From positions 1-5,045 of the forward strand of contig DDOT01000187.1 in NCBI GenBank assembly GCA_002341815.1: 5,045 bases of DNA, in the 5' to 3' direction. Shown piece after piece: positions 1-5,045 of the stretch. Within the stretch, counting starts at the first letter, position 1; every line of letters begins with the position of its first letter. The translations under genes were made by a program, and so were the position numbers. This DNA is from Thiobacillus sp. UBA2487. Lineage in GTDB: Bacteria > Pseudomonadota > Gammaproteobacteria > Burkholderiales > Sulfuriferulaceae. A model generated the notes under the pieces. That model was given only the letters and a program-made list of their open reading frames with translations. It was not told the origin of the DNA and ran no database searches.

Positions 1-132
1 TCAGCAGCAGGAGCAGCAGCGTCAGCCTTCTTGGCCTTAGCAGCTTTTTTCTTCATGGCGTGGTGCTTTTTAGCGTGGTGCTTGGCAGGTGCAGCAGCCT
101 TAGGTGCATCAGCAGCAGGAGCGGCAGCGTCA
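1..132. repeat. Imperfect direct repeats inside the exported-protein gene
   Basis: Bases 1-24 and 109-132 match at 23 of 24 positions (A15 versus G123), a period of 108 bp or exactly 36 codons. Both copies encode the DAAAPAA segment. A shorter repeat, GCGTGGTGCTT, occurs at 58-68 and 73-83, a period of 15 bp or 5 codons, encoding the KHHAK unit. Both periods are multiples of three, as expected when a protein grows by in-frame duplication. The left copy touches the window edge, so the repeat may continue. Confidence 0.75.
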
Positions 133-200
133 TCAGCAAAAGCAGCAACAGAAGTCATAGCGATAGCAGCAGCAATCAGAGCAGAAATCAGCTTGTTCAT
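1..200 (-). CDS. Small exported Ala/Lys/His-rich protein (5' part; runs off the left edge)
   Basis: Read on the minus strand from ATG at 200-198, 66 codons are open to the window edge with no stop. Residues 1-22 form a classical Sec signal peptide: a positive start (MNK), a hydrophobic core (LISALIAAAIAMTSVAA) and an AFA cleavage motif before Asp23. The mature part seen so far contains almost only Ala, Lys, His, Pro and Asp, with a basic block at 39-58 (PAKHHAKKHHAMKKK, then AAKAKK) flanked by two DAAAPAA segments near 24-30 and 60-66. A GAAGGA ribosome binding site at 213-208 lies 7 nt from the ATG and supports this start. The composition resembles the acid-shock protein Asr of enterobacteria (signal peptide plus Ala/Lys/His repeats), but low-complexity similarity is weak evidence and no function is assigned. 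The periplasm is the inferred location. It is divergent from icd. Confidence 0.72.
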   Translation of the reverse strand, partial: MNKLISALIAAAIAMTSVAAFADDAAAPAADAPKAAAPAKHHAKKHHAMKKKAAKAKKADAAAPAA

Positions 201-207
201 GAATACA

Positions 208-213
208 TCCTTC
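208..213 (-). promoter_or_regulatory. Ribosome binding site of the exported Ala/Lys/His-rich protein
   Basis: GAAGGA on the minus strand, 7 nt before ATG at 200-198. This is a good Shine-Dalgarno match at the right distance. It decides the start codon and shows that this minus-strand frame is the real gene, rather than the plus-strand frames across the same bases. Confidence 0.7.
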
Positions 214-246
214 AAAAATATTGGGTTGGGATACTACAACGCGGCA

Positions 247-277
247 ACTGCGTTACCGACATGGCAACTAACGCAGT
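247..277. repeat. Perfect 9-bp inverted repeat in the exported protein/icd spacer
   Basis: ACTGCGTTA at 247-255 and TAACGCAGT at 269-277 are exact reverse complements separated by 13 bp. A direct repeat GGCAACT (243-249 and 263-269) overlaps it with a 20-bp period, close to two helical turns. There is no T-tract after either arm, so it does not look like an intrinsic terminator. It lies 47-77 bp upstream of the minus-strand start codon, so an operator site for that gene is possible. This is inference only. Confidence 0.5.
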
Positions 278-433
278 CTCTCAATGCCCGGTTGACAGGG
301 TTTACAAATTTTCTGCAATTTTTTCATCTGACCGTGACACTCGCATCGGATACACGCCGTTTGACATTCTCAACCAGATTTGCAATCCTTGATCTTTGAT
401 GTTCTCTCATGCAATCGCGCCAAGAACGTTTTT

Positions 434-442
434 TGCTATAAA
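434..442 (+). promoter_or_regulatory. Extended -10 promoter candidate for icd
   Basis: TGC followed by TATAAA (437-442) fits the extended -10 pattern TGnTATAAT with one mismatch in the hexamer. No good -35 hexamer is found 16-18 bp upstream, which is typical of extended -10 promoters. Transcription would begin near 449 and leave a leader of about 35 nt before the icd ATG. A second, weaker candidate is TTGACA at 292-297 with TGCAAT at 314-319 (16-bp spacer), which would give a leader of about 160 nt. Confidence 0.5.
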
Positions 443-484
443 AATTTCAGTTCATAGCTCACTCAACCTTACTCTGGAAAAAAC

Positions 485-1732
485 ATGCCTTATCAACACA
501 TCCAACTTCCCGCCCAAGGCCAGCGCATTACGGTCAACGCGGATAACACACTCAACGTACCTGACCAACCGATCATTCCTTTCATCGAAGGTGATGGCAC
601 AGGCGTCGACATCACACCTGTCATGTGTCGCGTGGTTGACGCGGCGGTAGCGCAGGCTTATGGCGATCAGCGAAAAATTGCCTGGATGGAAGTCTATGCC
701 GGCGAAAAAGCCACCACGATTTATGGCGCTGATGCCTGGCTACCTGAAGAAACCGTTTCTGCGGTGCGTGATCATGTCATTTCGATAAAAGGCCCGCTTA
801 CCACACCCACTTCAGGCGGCATGCGCTCATTGAATGTCGCGTTGCGTCAAATGCTCGATCTGTATGTCTGTCTGCGACCGGTTCGTTATTTCAATGGCGT
901 CCCCAGCCCGGTCAAAGCGCCAGAAAAAGTTGATATGGTAATTTTTCGTGAAAATACCGAAGACATTTACGCGGGTATCGAGTGGGAAGCCAACAGCGCG
1001 GATGCACAAAAAATTATCGCCTGGCTGCAAAGTGAAATGGGCGTTACAAAAATTCGTTTTCCCGATTCCTCCGCTATCGGCATTAAACCAGTTTCTGTTG
1101 ACGGAAGCGAACGCCTGATCCGGCGTGCCATCCAGTATGCCATCGACCACGGTCGCCGCTCGGTTACCTTGGTCCACAAGGGCAACATCATGAAATTCAC
1201 CGAAGGCGGATTCAAAAAGTGGGGCTACGAACTGGCCAAGCGTGAATTCGGTGCCGTAGAAATCGACAATGGCCCCTGGTGCAAATTGCCGAATGGCATC
1301 ATTATCAAAGACGTCATCGCAGATGCATTCTTACAACAAATTTTGTTGCGGCCAGACGAATATGACGTCATTGCCACACTGAACCTGAACGGGGATTATA
1401 TTTCCGATGCATTGGCTGCTGAAGTTGGGGGTATCGGCATTGCGCCGGGCGCAAATTTATCCGACTCGGTAGCCATGTTTGAAGCCACCCACGGCACCGC
1501 CCCCAAATATGCCGGTAAAGATTACGTCAACCCTGGATCGATCATTCTTTCTGCTGAAATGATGTTGCGTCACATGGGTTGGGACGAAGCCGCCGATCAA
1601 ATTGTAACGGGCATGGAAGGTGCTATTGGCGCACGCATCGTCACCTATGATTTTGCCCGCCTGATGGACAACGCAACCCAAGTCAGTTGTTCTGCATTTG
1701 GCGAAGCCATTATTGCCCACATGGCGCAGTAA
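485..1732 (+). CDS. icd: NADP-dependent isocitrate dehydrogenase
   Basis: This gene encodes cytoplasmic isocitrate dehydrogenase (EC 1.1.1.42), which oxidatively decarboxylates isocitrate to 2-oxoglutarate with NADP+ in the TCA cycle. The 415 residues are close to the 416 of E. coli Icd and align with it throughout. The substrate site is intact: Ser115 and Asn117 in RSLNVALRQ, then Arg121, Arg131, Arg155, Tyr162 and Lys232. The metal ligands are Asp280, Asp304 and Asp308 (NLNGDYISD). NADP+ preference is indicated by Lys341-Tyr342 in HGTAPKYAG, Val348, Tyr388 and Arg392, which match E. coli Lys344, Tyr345, Val351, Tyr391 and Arg395. Ser115 corresponds to E. coli Ser113, the residue phosphorylated by AceK, so that control is possible if the genome carries aceK. 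The start has only a weak upstream GGAA (476-479), but homology begins immediately after it. The gene is monocistronic and ends in structured RNA and a terminator. Confidence 0.97.
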   Translation: MPYQHIQLPAQGQRITVNADNTLNVPDQPIIPFIEGDGTGVDITPVMCRVVDAAVAQAYGDQRKIAWMEVYAGEKATTIYGADAWLPEETVSAVRDHVISIKGPLTTPTSGGMRSLNVALRQMLDLYVCLRPVRYFNGVPSPVKAPEKVDMVIFRENTEDIYAGIEWEANSADAQKIIAWLQSEMGVTKIRFPDSSAIGIKPVSVDGSERLIRRAIQYAIDHGRRSVTLVHKGNIMKFTEGGFKKWGYELAKREFGAVEIDNGPWCKLPNGIIIKDVIADAFLQQILLRPDEYDVIATLNLNGDYISDALAAEVGGIGIAPGANLSDSVAMFEATHGTAPKYAGKDYVNPGSIILSAEMMLRHMGWDEAADQIVTGMEGAIGARIVTYDFARLMDNATQVSCSAFGEAIIAHMAQ

Positions 1733-1735
1733 TCA

Positions 1736-1776
1736 GGCGCAGCATCCGGTGGCATGCCGGGTGCGTTCAATGCGCC
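1736..1776 (+). other. Two-part hairpin immediately after icd
   Basis: In RNA, GCAUCCGG (1742-1749) pairs with CCGGGUGC (1757-1764) as eight base pairs with one G-U wobble and a 7-nt loop. An outer stem, GGCGCA (1736-1741) with UGCGCC (1771-1776), continues it after a one-sided 6-nt bulge (1765-1770). The whole element starts 3 nt after the icd stop. No U-tract follows, so by itself it is not an intrinsic terminator. A role in protecting the icd 3' end is plausible but inferred. Confidence 0.6.
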
Positions 1777-1814
1777 AACCGTGACTTTGGCTGCATTTCT
1801 CGCCAACAGGACGT

Positions 1815-1846
1815 AAAAAAAGCGCGAAACAAGTTCGCGCTTTTTT
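1815..1846. terminator. Bidirectional intrinsic terminator between icd and csp
   Basis: AGCGCGAA (1821-1828) and TTCGCGCT (1834-1841) form a perfect 8-bp stem with an ACAAG loop (1829-1833). It is flanked by seven A residues (1815-1821) and six T residues (1841-1846), so both strands give a GC-rich hairpin followed by a U-tract. The genes converge here. The element lies 14 nt past the csp stop on the minus strand and about 80 nt past the icd stop on the plus strand, and it can end both transcripts. Confidence 0.93.
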
Positions 1847-1860
1847 GACCGGAAAAACGA

Positions 1861-2064
1861 TCAGGCAGGCTGAATGTTTGACGCTTGCTTGCCTTTAGGG
1901 CCTTGCGAAACTTCAAAACTAACCTTTTGACCTTCTTTCAATGTCTTGAAACCACCCATGTTGATGGCAGAAAAATGTGCGAACAAATCTTCGCTGCCGT
2001 CATCGGGGGTAATAAAACCAAAACCTTTAGAATCGTTGAACCACTTTACTGTACCAGTTGCCAT
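1861..2064 (-). CDS. CspA-family cold shock protein
   Basis: This gene encodes a single cold shock domain of 67 residues, a five-stranded beta-barrel that binds single-stranded RNA and DNA and acts in the cytoplasm as an RNA chaperone or antiterminator. RNP1 is KGFGFI at 13-18 and RNP2 is DLFAHFS at 26-32. The nucleic-acid-facing aromatics Trp8, Phe9, Phe15, Phe17, Phe28, His30 and Phe31 are all present. The start [10 protein letters not shown] is set by AAGGGAAG (2078-2071), 6 nt before the ATG, and by normal family length. A longer in-frame start at 2169 would add 35 unrelated residues. It is divergent from clpS-clpA, the place occupied by cspD in E. coli, but it lacks the C-terminal extension of CspD and looks like the general CspA type. 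Cold induction is not proven by sequence. The leader of about 110 nt is compatible with post-transcriptional control. Confidence 0.96.
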   Translation of the reverse strand: MATGTVKWFNDSKGFGFITPDDGSEDLFAHFSAINMGGFKTLKEGQKVSFEVSQGPKGKQASNIQPA

Positions 2065-2174
2065 TTGCTGCTTCCCTTGATTAAAAAACGAGCCCATACT
2101 GAGCCTTGTTGTTTGAGAATCAAGACCGCACAACGGCTGCACCAGACTTGCAGGAACCTTGATACCCAACTCCG
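2065..2174 (-). other. Long 5' leader of the csp mRNA (inferred)
   Basis: If transcription starts from the candidate promoter at 2209-2181, the csp transcript carries about 110 untranslated nt ending in the ribosome binding site AAGGGAAG (2078-2071). Long leaders are known in cspA-type genes, where they fold differently at low temperature. Here I can see only short possible stems (for example CCG/CGG around 2136-2125) and cannot show a specific thermosensor by eye. Confidence 0.3.
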
Positions 2175-2180
2175 GTCTAC

Positions 2181-2209
2181 GTTTTACTCCTGCTTATTCG
2201 TTTTGGCAA
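2181..2209 (-). promoter_or_regulatory. Sigma-70-like promoter candidate for the csp gene
   Basis: On the minus strand, TTGCCA (2209-2204) and TAAAAC (2186-2181) are separated by exactly 17 bp. Each matches its consensus hexamer at four or more positions. Transcription would begin near 2174, giving an untranslated leader of about 110 nt before the ATG at 2064. The -35 hexamer lies inside the left arm of the palindrome at 2203-2230, so a protein bound there could affect this promoter directly. Confidence 0.45.
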
Positions 2210-2230
2210 GCATTAAATGCATATTGCCAA
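2203..2230. promoter_or_regulatory. Interrupted palindrome between csp and clpS, possible operator
   Basis: The outer arms TTGGCAA (2203-2209) and TTGCCAA (2224-2230) are exact reverse complements. Just inside them, GCATT (2210-2214) and AATGC (2216-2220) form a second exact inverted pair around A2215. Only the three bases ATA (2221-2223) break the symmetry. A third half-site, TGGCAAT, is at 2257-2263. The element overlaps the proposed csp -35 and lies about 20 bp upstream of the proposed clpS -35. It resembles a dimeric regulator site. The regulator is unknown. Confidence 0.5.
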
Positions 2231-2248
2231 TTATTTTTTTTACAAGGC

Positions 2249-2276
2249 TTGCAATCTGGCAATGAATAGCGACAAT
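2249..2276 (+). promoter_or_regulatory. Promoter candidate for clpS-clpA
   Basis: TTGCAA (2249-2254) and GACAAT (2271-2276) are separated by 16 bp, with four of six matches in each hexamer. The start of transcription would be near 2283, leaving a leader of about 20 nt before the clpS ATG. The match is modest and no alternative in this spacer is better. Confidence 0.35.
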
Positions 2277-2301
2277 AGGCTTTGCGCAAGTTAAATGATG
2301 A

Positions 2302-2616
2302 ATGACCATGGCAACCCGGCACCAAGACGATATACTGACCGTACCAAAGGTAACGAAACAAAAACCGCCGCCGCTGTTTAAAGTCATTTTGTTAAACGAC
2401 GACTACACACCGATGGACTTTGTGGTACATATCTTGCAAGCTTATTTTGGCAAGACTGTAGAGCAGGCCACCCGAATCATGCTGGATGTACATAACCACG
2501 GACGCGGTGTGTGCGGCATTTACCCATCCGACATAGCAGCCACCAAGGTGGCACAGGTTGTTAATCATGCCCGTCAGCACCAACACCCATTGCAGTGCGT
2601 AATGGAGGAAAACTGA
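2302..2616 (+). CDS. clpS: ATP-dependent Clp protease adaptor ClpS
   Basis: ClpS binds proteins with N-degron residues (Leu, Phe, Trp, Tyr) and hands them to ClpA in the bacterial N-end rule pathway. It also steers ClpAP away from other substrates. At 104 residues it matches the usual length (E. coli 106). A flexible basic and proline-rich tail at 1-24 precedes the folded domain. The N-degron pocket is intact: Asn32, Asp33 and Asp34 in NDDYTPMDF, the gatekeeper Met38, and His64 in LDVHNHG. The ICG-type motif appears as VCG at 70-72. The start is the least certain part. No good Shine-Dalgarno is visible, and a second in-frame ATG lies at 2308, which would remove two residues. The stop codon directly abuts the clpA ATG, showing co-transcription and probable translational coupling. 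Confidence 0.96.
   Translation: MTMATRHQDDILTVPKVTKQKPPPLFKVILLNDDYTPMDFVVHILQAYFGKTVEQATRIMLDVHNHGRGVCGIYPSDIAATKVAQVVNHARQHQHPLQCVMEEN
2604..2609 (+). promoter_or_regulatory. Strong clpA ribosome binding site inside clpS
   Basis: GGAGGA lies within the last codons of clpS, 7 nt before the clpA ATG at 2617. It is a near-perfect Shine-Dalgarno sequence and is much stronger than anything seen before clpS. It fixes the clpA start and suggests that ClpA translation does not depend only on coupling. Confidence 0.85.
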
Positions 2617-4881
2617 ATGATCGCCCAAGAACTTGAAGTAAGTCTGCATCTGGCATTTATGGAGGCACGCCAAAAACGCCATGAATTCATCAGCGTCGAA
2701 CATTTGTTGTTGGCCCTGCTGGACAACCCGTCAGCAGCAGATGCATTGCGTGCAGGCAGCGTGGATATTGAACTGTTACGCAAACAACTGATTGACTTTG
2801 TCAATCAGCATACCCCGATCGTAACGGGCGATGATGACGTCGACACGCAACCAACGCTTGGATTTCAACGCGTCATTCAACGCGCCATCCTCCACGTGCA
2901 AGCCTCCGGCAAAAAAGAAGTCACGGGAGCCAATGTGTTGGTCGCCATTTTGGGCGAAAAAGACTCGCACGCTGTATATTACCTGAGTCAGCAGGGACTG
3001 AGCCGACTCGACGTCGTTAATTACCTGTCACATGGTGTGTCCAAAAATCCGTCACCGGACAACAGCCAATCCAAGCCGGAGGCGTCTTCGGAATCTGGTG
3101 AAGATAACGCACCGTCAGCTCGCGCACTGGAAAACTATACGGACAATCTGAATGCGCGTGCTGTCGCGGGCAAAATTGATCCATTGATCGGCCGTGACAA
3201 CGAACTGGAACGGGTGATTCAAACCCTTTGTCGCCGCCGCAAAAACAATCCGTTGCTGGTTGGCGATGCCGGGGTTGGTAAAACCGCTATTGCTGAAGGT
3301 TTGGCGCGGCGGATTGTCGAAGGCAATGTACCGGATGTACTGGAAGGCAGCGTTATTTATGCATTGGACATGGGCGCGTTGCTGGCCGGCACCAAATATC
3401 GGGGTGATTTTGAGCAGCGCCTGAAAGCTGTGCTCAAACAATTACAAGCATCGCCCCAAGCCATCTTGTTTATTGACGAAATTCACACCTTGATTGGTGC
3501 AGGCGCCGCATCCGGTGGCACACTCGATGCATCGAACCTACTAAAACCAGCCTTGTCATCCGGACAATTGCGCTGCATCGGGGCAACCACCTATACAGAA
3601 TTTCGCGGCATTTTCGAGAAAGACCATGCGCTCTCGCGCCGCTTTCAAAAAATCGACGTCGCCGAACCGAGCGTTTCCGATACCATTGCCATCTTGCGTG
3701 GACTTAAGTCACGTTTTGAAGCCCACCATGGGATCAAGTACGCGCAATCGGCCTTAACCACCGCGGCCGAGTTATCGGCACGCTACATCAACGATCGGCA
3801 TTTGCCTGACAAGGCCATTGATGTCATCGATGAAGCAGGTGCCGCCCAACGCATTTTGCCGAAATCGCGTCAGAAGAAAGTCATCACCCGACGCGAAATT
3901 GAAGAAACCGTGGCCAAGATCGCCCGCATTCCCTCACGCAATGTCAGCACCGATGATCATCAGCAACTCAAAAATCTCGACCGCGATTTACGTGCAATGG
4001 TATTTGGTCAAGACAACGCCATTACCGCACTCGCCGCCGCCATCAAAATGGCGCGCAGCGGCTTGGGCAATCCCGACAAACCCATCGGCAGTTTCCTGTT
4101 CTCCGGTCCGACCGGCGTGGGTAAAACCGAGGTAGCACGCCAACTGGCTTACACGCTGGGCATTGAGCTGATTCGTTTCGATATGTCCGAATACATGGAG
4201 CGTCACGCCGTTTCTCGCCTTATCGGCGCGCCACCGGGCTACGTCGGATTTGAACAAGGCGGACTGCTCACCGAAGCCATTACCAAAACCCCTTACGCGG
4301 TGTTGCTGTTGGACGAAATCGAAAAGGCGCACCCTGATATTTTCAATGTGTTGTTACAGATCATGGATCATGGCACACTGACCGACAACAATGGCCGCCG
4401 CGCCGATTTTCGCAACACGATCATTATCATGACCACCAATGCGGGCGCTGAAGCCTTGGGCAAGGCGAAAATCGGCTTTACCACCGTTACGGCTCATGGC
4501 GATGAAATGACCGAAATCAAGCGGCTGTTTTCACCCGAATTCCGCAATCGGCTGGATGCCATCATTCCGTTCGCCAGCTTGGACAGCTCAACTATCCAAC
4601 GTGTGGTAGATAAGTTCCTGATGCAACTGGAAGACCAACTGCATGAGAAAAAAGTGGATGCCCACTTCACCGAGGCGTTAAGAATCTGGTTAGGTAAAAA
4701 AGGCTTTGACCCGCTAATGGGCGCACGTCCAATGTCGCGCTTGATCCAGGACAAATTGCGACGCGCCTTGGCAGATGAACTGCTGTTTGGTCGTCTGGCG
4801 CAAGGAGGCAAGGTCAGTATCGACATCGATGATCAAGACGACATTATCTTGCTGTTTGATGAAGCGCCTGCCATCGTATAG
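2617..4881 (+). CDS. clpA: ATP-dependent Clp protease ATP-binding subunit ClpA
   Basis: ClpA is the hexameric AAA+ unfoldase that pulls substrates through its pore into ClpP (not in this window) in the cytoplasm. The 754 residues compare with 758 in E. coli. The N domain (1-140) carries the two Clp repeats where ClpS docks, followed by a polar linker at about 141-168. D1 has Walker A GDAGVGKT (216-223), Walker B ILFIDE (Asp287, Glu288), pore loop KYRG (260-263) and arginine fingers Arg341-Arg342. D2 has Walker A GPTGVGKT (497-504), Walker B LLLDE (Asp566, Glu567), pore loop GYVG (541-544), Arg643/Arg645 in EFRNRLD, and sensor 2 GARP (702-705). The absence of a coiled-coil middle domain separates it from ClpB and ClpC. 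The ClpP-docking loop reads IGF (619-621), where E. coli has IGL. All catalytic residues are present. It is the second gene of the clpS-clpA operon. Confidence 0.98.
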   Translation: MIAQELEVSLHLAFMEARQKRHEFISVEHLLLALLDNPSAADALRAGSVDIELLRKQLIDFVNQHTPIVTGDDDVDTQPTLGFQRVIQRAILHVQASGKKEVTGANVLVAILGEKDSHAVYYLSQQGLSRLDVVNYLSHGVSKNPSPDNSQSKPEASSESGEDNAPSARALENYTDNLNARAVAGKIDPLIGRDNELERVIQTLCRRRKNNPLLVGDAGVGKTAIAEGLARRIVEGNVPDVLEGSVIYALDMGALLAGTKYRGDFEQRLKAVLKQLQASPQAILFIDEIHTLIGAGAASGGTLDASNLLKPALSSGQLRCIGATTYTEFRGIFEKDHALSRRFQKIDVAEPSVSDTIAILRGLKSRFEAHHGIKYAQSALTTAAELSARYINDRHLPDKAIDVIDEAGAAQRILPKSRQKKVITRREIEETVAKIARIPSRNVSTDDHQQLKNLDRDLRAMVFGQDNAITALAAAIKMARSGLGNPDKPIGSFLFSGPTGVGKTEVARQLAYTLGIELIRFDMSEYMERHAVSRLIGAPPGYVGFEQGGLLTEAITKTPYAVLLLDEIEKAHPDIFNVLLQIMDHGTLTDNNGRRADFRNTIIIMTTNAGAEALGKAKIGFTTVTAHGDEMTEIKRLFSPEFRNRLDAIIPFASLDSSTIQRVVDKFLMQLEDQLHEKKVDAHFTEALRIWLGKKGFDPLMGARPMSRLIQDKLRRALADELLFGRLAQGGKVSIDIDDQDDIILLFDEAPAIV

Positions 4882-5045
4882 CCGGCCCCACCCGTTATGA
4901 GGATTATTATCACACAAAGGTCATACAGCTCTGCTACAATTTCTCACAATTCCAACTGCTTCCAGCCCGATCTTTTTATGAATTAACGCGCGCCCTCACT
5001 GGTCTTTTGTTCCATATTGGCATTTTATTCAATTGGGCGTACGAA
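4882..5045. other. Intergenic region after clpA, no gene seen
   Basis: After the clpA TAG no intrinsic terminator is apparent. The sequence just past the stop has only a short GCCGGC palindrome, overlapping the stop codon, and no T-tract. The only ATG on the plus strand after the promoter candidate, at 4978, is followed at once by a stop (ATG AAT TAA). No coding start can be supported before the window ends. The segment is best read as promoter and leader of the next gene. Confidence 0.5.
4932..4940 (+). promoter_or_regulatory. Extended -10 promoter candidate downstream of clpA
   Basis: TGC followed by TACAAT (4935-4940) fits the extended -10 pattern, with five of six matches in the hexamer. 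No -35 match stands at the normal distance. It lies 51 bp after the clpA stop and points toward the right edge, so it probably drives a gene that begins beyond the window. A start near 4947 would give a leader of at least 98 nt. Confidence 0.45.

Larger units (their letters stand above)
201..484. other. Divergent intergenic region between the exported-protein gene and icd
   Basis: This spacer of 284 bases holds the minus-strand ribosome binding site, the inverted repeat at 247-277, and the icd promoter candidate at 434-442. I see no convincing gene. Plus-strand frames here lack a Shine-Dalgarno sequence and have no protein-like composition. The minus strand contains two short heme-binding-like motifs in different frames, interrupted by stops (see findings). 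A clear sigma-70 promoter for the minus-strand gene was not recognisable. TAGTAT at 236-231 is a possible -10 without a matching -35. Confidence 0.6.

Noticed and set aside
31..399. Plus-strand frames of 122 and 110 residues at the left edge
   Set aside because: They are the complement of the Ala/Lys/His-rich gene and its upstream spacer. They have no Shine-Dalgarno and an Ala/Ser-rich shadow composition, while the minus strand has a signal peptide and ribosome binding site.
396..650. 84-residue plus-strand frame overlapping the icd start
   Set aside because: It runs through the icd promoter and out of frame into conserved icd coding sequence, with no ribosome binding site or recognisable features.
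827..1720. Minus-strand frames within icd (116, 82 and 87 residues)
   Set aside because: They are shadow frames opposite a fully conserved enzyme, with no promoter, ribosome binding site or domain-like sequence.
2065..2169. Longer in-frame start for the csp gene, adding 35 residues
   Set aside because: The cold shock domain starts at [10 protein letters not shown], the ribosome binding site is directly before that ATG, and the extra residues resemble nothing in the family.
1885..2265. 126-residue plus-strand frame across csp and its leader
   Set aside because: It is antisense to the conserved csp gene, then crosses the csp promoter and palindrome. It has no ribosome binding site.
2617..4881. 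Alternative call of ClpB or ClpC for the large AAA+ protein
   Set aside because: There is no coiled-coil middle domain in D1, the length fits ClpA, a ClpP-docking loop is present (ClpB lacks one), and clpS is directly upstream.
2392..4917. Numerous frames of 64-114 residues opposite or within clpS and clpA
   Set aside because: All overlap strongly conserved codons of ClpS or ClpA in other frames and none shows independent gene signals.
4896..4925. TATGA and TCATA inverted pair after clpA as a terminator
   Set aside because: The arms are only 5 A/T-rich bp with a 20-bp spacer, and no T-tract follows, so it is too weak to call.
1..5045. CRISPR array, transposon ends, phage genes, tRNA or rRNA
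   Set aside because: No regularly spaced repeats, transposase-like frames, attachment sites or recognisable RNA gene sequences were seen in the window.

Overview
This window looks like a chromosomal housekeeping region from a proteobacterium, most likely a betaproteobacterium. The basis is an E. coli-type NADP-dependent isocitrate dehydrogenase, a 67-residue CspA-type cold shock protein, the csp/clpS-clpA arrangement and a base composition that looks close to balanced. The class assignment is an inference from protein character and synteny. No rRNA or other taxonomic marker is present, and a narrower placement is not supportable.

Layout from left to right. (1) Positions 1-200, minus strand: the 5' part of a small exported Ala/Lys/His-rich protein, cut by the window edge. 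(2) Positions 201-484: a divergent spacer with a perfect 9-bp inverted repeat and a good extended -10 promoter for the next gene. (3) Positions 485-1732, plus strand: complete icd. (4) Positions 1733-1860: a branched or bulged hairpin just after icd, then a strong A-tract/stem/T-tract terminator that can serve both converging genes. (5) Positions 1861-2064, minus strand: a complete CspA-family gene with a leader of about 110 nt. (6) Positions 2065-2301: a divergent regulatory region with a conspicuous interrupted palindrome overlapping the proposed csp -35 element. (7) Positions 2302-2616 and 2617-4881, plus strand: clpS and clpA, directly abutting, so a tight operon. (8) Positions 4882-5045: no gene start, but an extended -10 promoter candidate that probably belongs to a gene beyond the right edge.

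How the genes relate: ClpS is the N-end-rule adaptor that delivers substrates to the ClpA unfoldase, which feeds the ClpP peptidase (not encoded here). A cold shock family gene divergent from clpS-clpA is also the order in E. coli (cspD-clpS-clpA), so this neighbourhood is conserved. The local protein looks like the short CspA type, however, and lacks the C-terminal tail of CspD. Icd is the TCA-cycle enzyme and appears functionally unconnected to its neighbours, being separated by a bidirectional terminator.

I found no mobile element, CRISPR array, tRNA, rRNA or new multi-gene system. The points most worth a second look are the palindrome between csp and clpS, the repeat-built exported protein at the left edge, the structured 3' end of icd, and the two cytochrome-like heme-motif fragments in the spacer upstream of the exported protein.
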